A stretch of DNA of 15,942 nucleotides from NCBI GenBank assembly GCA_016783865.1, contig JADHVS010000098.1, positions 1-15,942 on the forward strand, in the 5' to 3' direction. Below are positions 13,603-15,942 of this stretch, in pieces. Source of the stretch: Bacteroidales bacterium. Its GTDB lineage: Bacteria > Bacteroidota > Bacteroidia > Bacteroidales > SM23-62. Under the pieces are notes generated by a model. The model ran no database searches, was not told the DNA's origin, and saw only the letters and a program-made list of their open reading frames with translations. How positions within the stretch are numbered: position 1 is the first letter of the stretch; each line of letters starts with the position of its first letter. A program made the translations under genes and the position numbers.

Positions 13603-15942
13603 ATGAATAATTCAAGCCTGCCTGGATCAAAAAAGAGAGGAAAAATCAGAAATTTCTTTCGACAGATTATAGCCGGTGTTGTCAGGATATTTAAAAGATT
13701 TGTTATAGCCATTACCCCGGATCCCGAAGCATGGAAAGGGGCCATGATTGGACTGGCCGGGGTAGTAGTGGTCCTGTTATTTGTAATAGGAATGCTGATG
13801 ATTAAGCATCTGGGTATTCTTATTGTATCGGGATTTATTATCCAGTATTTAGCGATGGGTGCAGCTGCAGCAGTTGGTCTGTTTATAGCTATTTTTATTT
13901 TTCAAAAAATTCCTGGTATATACCGGTGGGTTTTGGTGGGGGCTGTTTTTATACTGCTTGAGATATGGTGGGCGACGACAGCAGGTTTGTTAGCTATCAG
14001 TGGAATTACTGTCTTGTCGGCATCCCTTGCCGGAGGTGTTATATGGATTTTCATAAAAACAGGCTGGAAACATAAGTCATTACTAAACAAGATATTAAAC
14101 ATAGTTGTTTCAATAATTGGTGTGGGTGGGATCGTTTCTGGTTCTTATTGGTTACTTATGAGGGGCGTCGATGTTGATCCTCCTGTTAATGCGGCATTGA
14201 AAACAGAAAGGGTTCCCGATCATATCACCATGCCTGATCCATCCATCGAGGGAGATTACGCTGTACTGGAGCTTACGTATGGCAGTGGAGAGGATAAACA
14301 CAGGGAAGAGTTTGGGAAGGGAGTAACCATTATTACAGATTCAGTAGATGGCAGCAGGTTTGTTTCAGGATGGGACAAGTTCAATGGATGGGCAAGGACA
14401 AGATACTGGGGATTCGATGAAGAAGCCTTACCCCGGAATGCACGGGTTTGGTATCCCGGAGGAAAAGGCCCTTTCCCGCTGGTATTAATTGTTCATGGCA
14501 ATCACCTTGACAGGGATTACTCCGATCCGGGCTATGATTACCTGGGTAAGCTGATGGCCAGCCGCGGATTTATTTTTGCCTCTGTCGATGAGAATTTCCT
14601 GAATGCGGCCTGGTCAAATATGTTTAAACAATTAGATGAAGAGAATGATTGCAGAGGCTGGTTATTATTAAAACATCTTGAACTCTGGCGGGAATGGAAT
14701 GAGGACGAGAAAAACCCGTTCTATAATAAGGTCGATCTCAGCAAAATAGGCCTGATAGGACATTCAAGGGGAGGAGAGGCCGTGGCTATTGCGGCTGCTT
14801 TCAATCAGTTACCATACTATCCTGACGATGCCACTATTGAATTTGATTTTGGTTTTGATATTAAATCGGTTATTGCCATTGCTCCGGTTGATGGCCAGTA
14901 TAAACCGGGAAGTGTGGGAACCTTTTTCGGGAATGTAAACTATTTCGTATTGCAGGGATCACACGATATGGACATGAGGTCGTACAATGGAGCCAGGCAA
15001 TGGCAAAGAATCAAGTTCTCTGATACCACCTTTCATGTGAAGGCAGGGATGTATATCTGGGCTGCCAATCACGGCCAGTTCAATTCAGCGTGGGGTGAAA
15101 ATGATGTGGGATACCCGGGAATAGCCCTGTTTAATAAGAAACAAATGCTGTCGTTCGATGACCAGATGATGATCGCGAAAGTTTATATTTCAGCTTTTCT
15201 GGAAGCAACAATGCTGGATAAATACGGATACCTTGATCTGTTCAGGGACCAGAGAACCGGGAAGAAATGGCTTCCTGAAACGGTATACCTCAATCAATAT
15301 GAGGATTCGGAAAGTGATTTTGTGTGTTCATTCGAGGAGGACCTTGACTTGAGTACCATCACTGCTGAGGGAGGGTCGGCTGGTATGGAAAACCTTACAG
15401 TCTGGAAGGAAAGTATGGTCCCGTTAAAATGGGAGGAGCAGGATACACGGGCCGTCTATGCAGGATGGAACATGGAGGAAAAAGACAGTCTGCTGGCATG
15501 GTACGCCGTTGCTGGCCCCGATGGAGGATACCTGAATACAAGTTCCAGGAGCCATCTGATATTCACCATGGCTGAGTCGACAGAAAGCTCAAATCCTAAT
15601 CCTGATAAGGAAGAGGAGGAGGAAGCGGAAGAGGAGAATGGTGACAAAATGAATAAGGAGAAAGAGAAGAATGCCGGGAAGGAGAAGGATAATGAGGACG
15701 AAAAAGGGGAAAAGGAGGAGGATGAAAAAGAGCCGATTGACATGACCATCCAGGTAAAGGATACGAGTGATTATACCGCCCGGTTGCCCCTGAGCCATTA
15801 TTCCTATCTGCAGCCACAGCTTGAAGCAAAGTTGATGAAAGCAGACTTTATGACCGATATCGCCAAGTCAGAGATTGTTTTTCAAACCTTCTTTTTCCCG
15901 CTGAAGGATTTTGTTGAAGAAAATCCCATGCTGGATCCTTCC
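13603..15942 (+). CDS. Polytopic membrane alpha/beta-hydrolase, runs off the window (partial)
   Basis: The frame is open from the ATG at 13603 through the last base, 780 codons without a stop, so the C-terminus is missing. A basic N-terminus (KKRGKIRNFFR) precedes about five membrane helices (roughly 47-67, 78-101, 109-129, 130-151 and 164-186). With basic loops at 102-108 and 152-163 inside, the large domain after 187 would face the periplasm. That domain is an alpha/beta-hydrolase: VLIVHGNH (294-301, oxyanion-hole region), the nucleophile elbow GHSRGG with Ser 388, an acid candidate in QGSHDMDM (Asp 455 or 457) and a His candidate in ANHGQFN (His 490). Residues 668-710 are a Glu/Lys/Asp-rich insert, followed by a beta-rich segment. 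I expect an esterase, lipase or peptidase-like hydrolase; the substrate is not deducible. It is divergent from gldA and has no co-directional neighbour in the window. Confidence 0.8.
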   Translation, partial: MNNSSLPGSKKRGKIRNFFRQIIAGVVRIFKRFVIAITPDPEAWKGAMIGLAGVVVVLLFVIGMLMIKHLGILIVSGFIIQYLAMGAAAAVGLFIAIFIFQKIPGIYRWVLVGAVFILLEIWWATTAGLLAISGITVLSASLAGGVIWIFIKTGWKHKSLLNKILNIVVSIIGVGGIVSGSYWLLMRGVDVDPPVNAALKTERVPDHITMPDPSIEGDYAVLELTYGSGEDKHREEFGKGVTIITDSVDGSRFVSGWDKFNGWARTRYWGFDEEALPRNARVWYPGGKGPFPLVLIVHGNHLDRDYSDPGYDYLGKLMASRGFIFASVDENFLNAAWSNMFKQLDEENDCRGWLLLKHLELWREWNEDEKNPFYNKVDLSKIGLIGHSRGGEAVAIAAAFNQLPYYPDDATIEFDFGFDIKSVIAIAPVDGQYKPGSVGTFFGNVNYFVLQGSHDMDMRSYNGARQWQRIKFSDTTFHVKAGMYIWAANHGQFNSAWGENDVGYPGIALFNKKQMLSFDDQMMIAKVYISAFLEATMLDKYGYLDLFRDQRTGKKWLPETVYLNQYEDSESDFVCSFEEDLDLSTITAEGGSAGMENLTVWKESMVPLKWEEQDTRAVYAGWNMEEKDSLLAWYAVAGPDGGYLNTSSRSHLIFTMAESTESSNPNPDKEEEEEAEEENGDKMNKEKEKNAGKEKDNEDEKGEKEEDEKEPIDMTIQVKDTSDYTARLPLSHYSYLQPQLEAKLMKADFMTDIAKSEIVFQTFFFPLKDFVEENPMLDPS
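15604..15732 (+). repeat. Purine-rich low-complexity segment encoding a charged insert
   Basis: In this 129-bp in-frame stretch only 14 bases are pyrimidines. It encodes residues 668-710 of the membrane hydrolase, of which 33 of 43 are Glu, Asp or Lys in irregular runs. The codons are mixed (GAG/GAA, AAG/AAA), so it is not a recent triplet expansion. It is probably a flexible linker between the catalytic domain and the downstream beta-rich part. Confidence 0.75.

Noticed and set aside
13548..14102. Minus-strand frames of 65 and 66 codons
   Set aside because: They lie opposite the membrane segment of the long plus-strand hydrolase frame, which is the real gene.
15456..15829. Long minus-strand open frames rich in Ser, Phe, Leu and Pro
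   Set aside because: They are the antisense of the purine-rich charged segment of the membrane hydrolase; the composition follows from that bias, and there is no signal or start context.

Overview
The window looks like a piece of a Bacteroidota chromosome, probably an environmental Bacteroidales-like lineage. The main reasons are a gliding-type ABC exporter cluster (gldA, gldF, gldG plus a DUF4340 protein), several lipoproteins with short signal peptides ending in a lipobox Cys, a PorT-like outer-membrane beta-barrel, no clear Shine-Dalgarno sequences, and start-proximal matches to the Bacteroidota -7 promoter element TAnnTTTG. Base composition is moderately AT-rich and even across the window. 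I see no rRNA, tRNA, IS element, CRISPR array or prophage gene.

Layout. 1-572 is the 3' end of an ABC-2 permease on the plus strand. It converges on a minus-strand pair, 1809 to 623: an outer-membrane beta-barrel protein followed, with a 4-bp overlap, by a small lipoprotein. Divergent from that pair, 1919-3796 encodes a sensor-like membrane phosphatase made of a periplasmic YfiR-type domain, a coiled coil, one membrane helix, a second coiled coil and a SpoIIE/PP2C domain. A small Cys-rich lipoprotein (3844-4071, minus) with its own well-formed promoter follows. The minus-strand block 8293 to 4208 then reads: J-domain membrane protein, His-free cupin, acyl-ACP thioesterase, lipoprotein class D beta-lactamase, and an FGE/SUMF1-like lipoprotein coupled to the lactamase. 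A trmJ-type tRNA methyltransferase (8390-9079, plus) diverges from the J-domain gene and converges, with 6 bp between stops, on the gld cluster (13318 to 9086, minus). Finally, 13603 to the window end is a long open frame without a stop: a polytopic membrane protein with an apparently periplasmic alpha/beta-hydrolase domain and a highly charged Glu/Lys insert.

The most unusual material is: (i) four tiny tandem arrays (three of period 7 sharing a word family, one of period 8), each directly at the 3' end of a gene; (ii) the YfiR-SpoIIE fusion; (iii) a lipid-anchored class D beta-lactamase translationally coupled to an FGE-like lipoprotein that lacks part of the FGE copper-cysteine site; and (iv) the long membrane hydrolase with its purine-rich low-complexity insert. 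The genes are mostly envelope functions: export (Gld ABC), lipoproteins, the outer-membrane barrel, and signalling from periplasm to cytoplasm. I did not find one coherent, wholly new multi-gene system.
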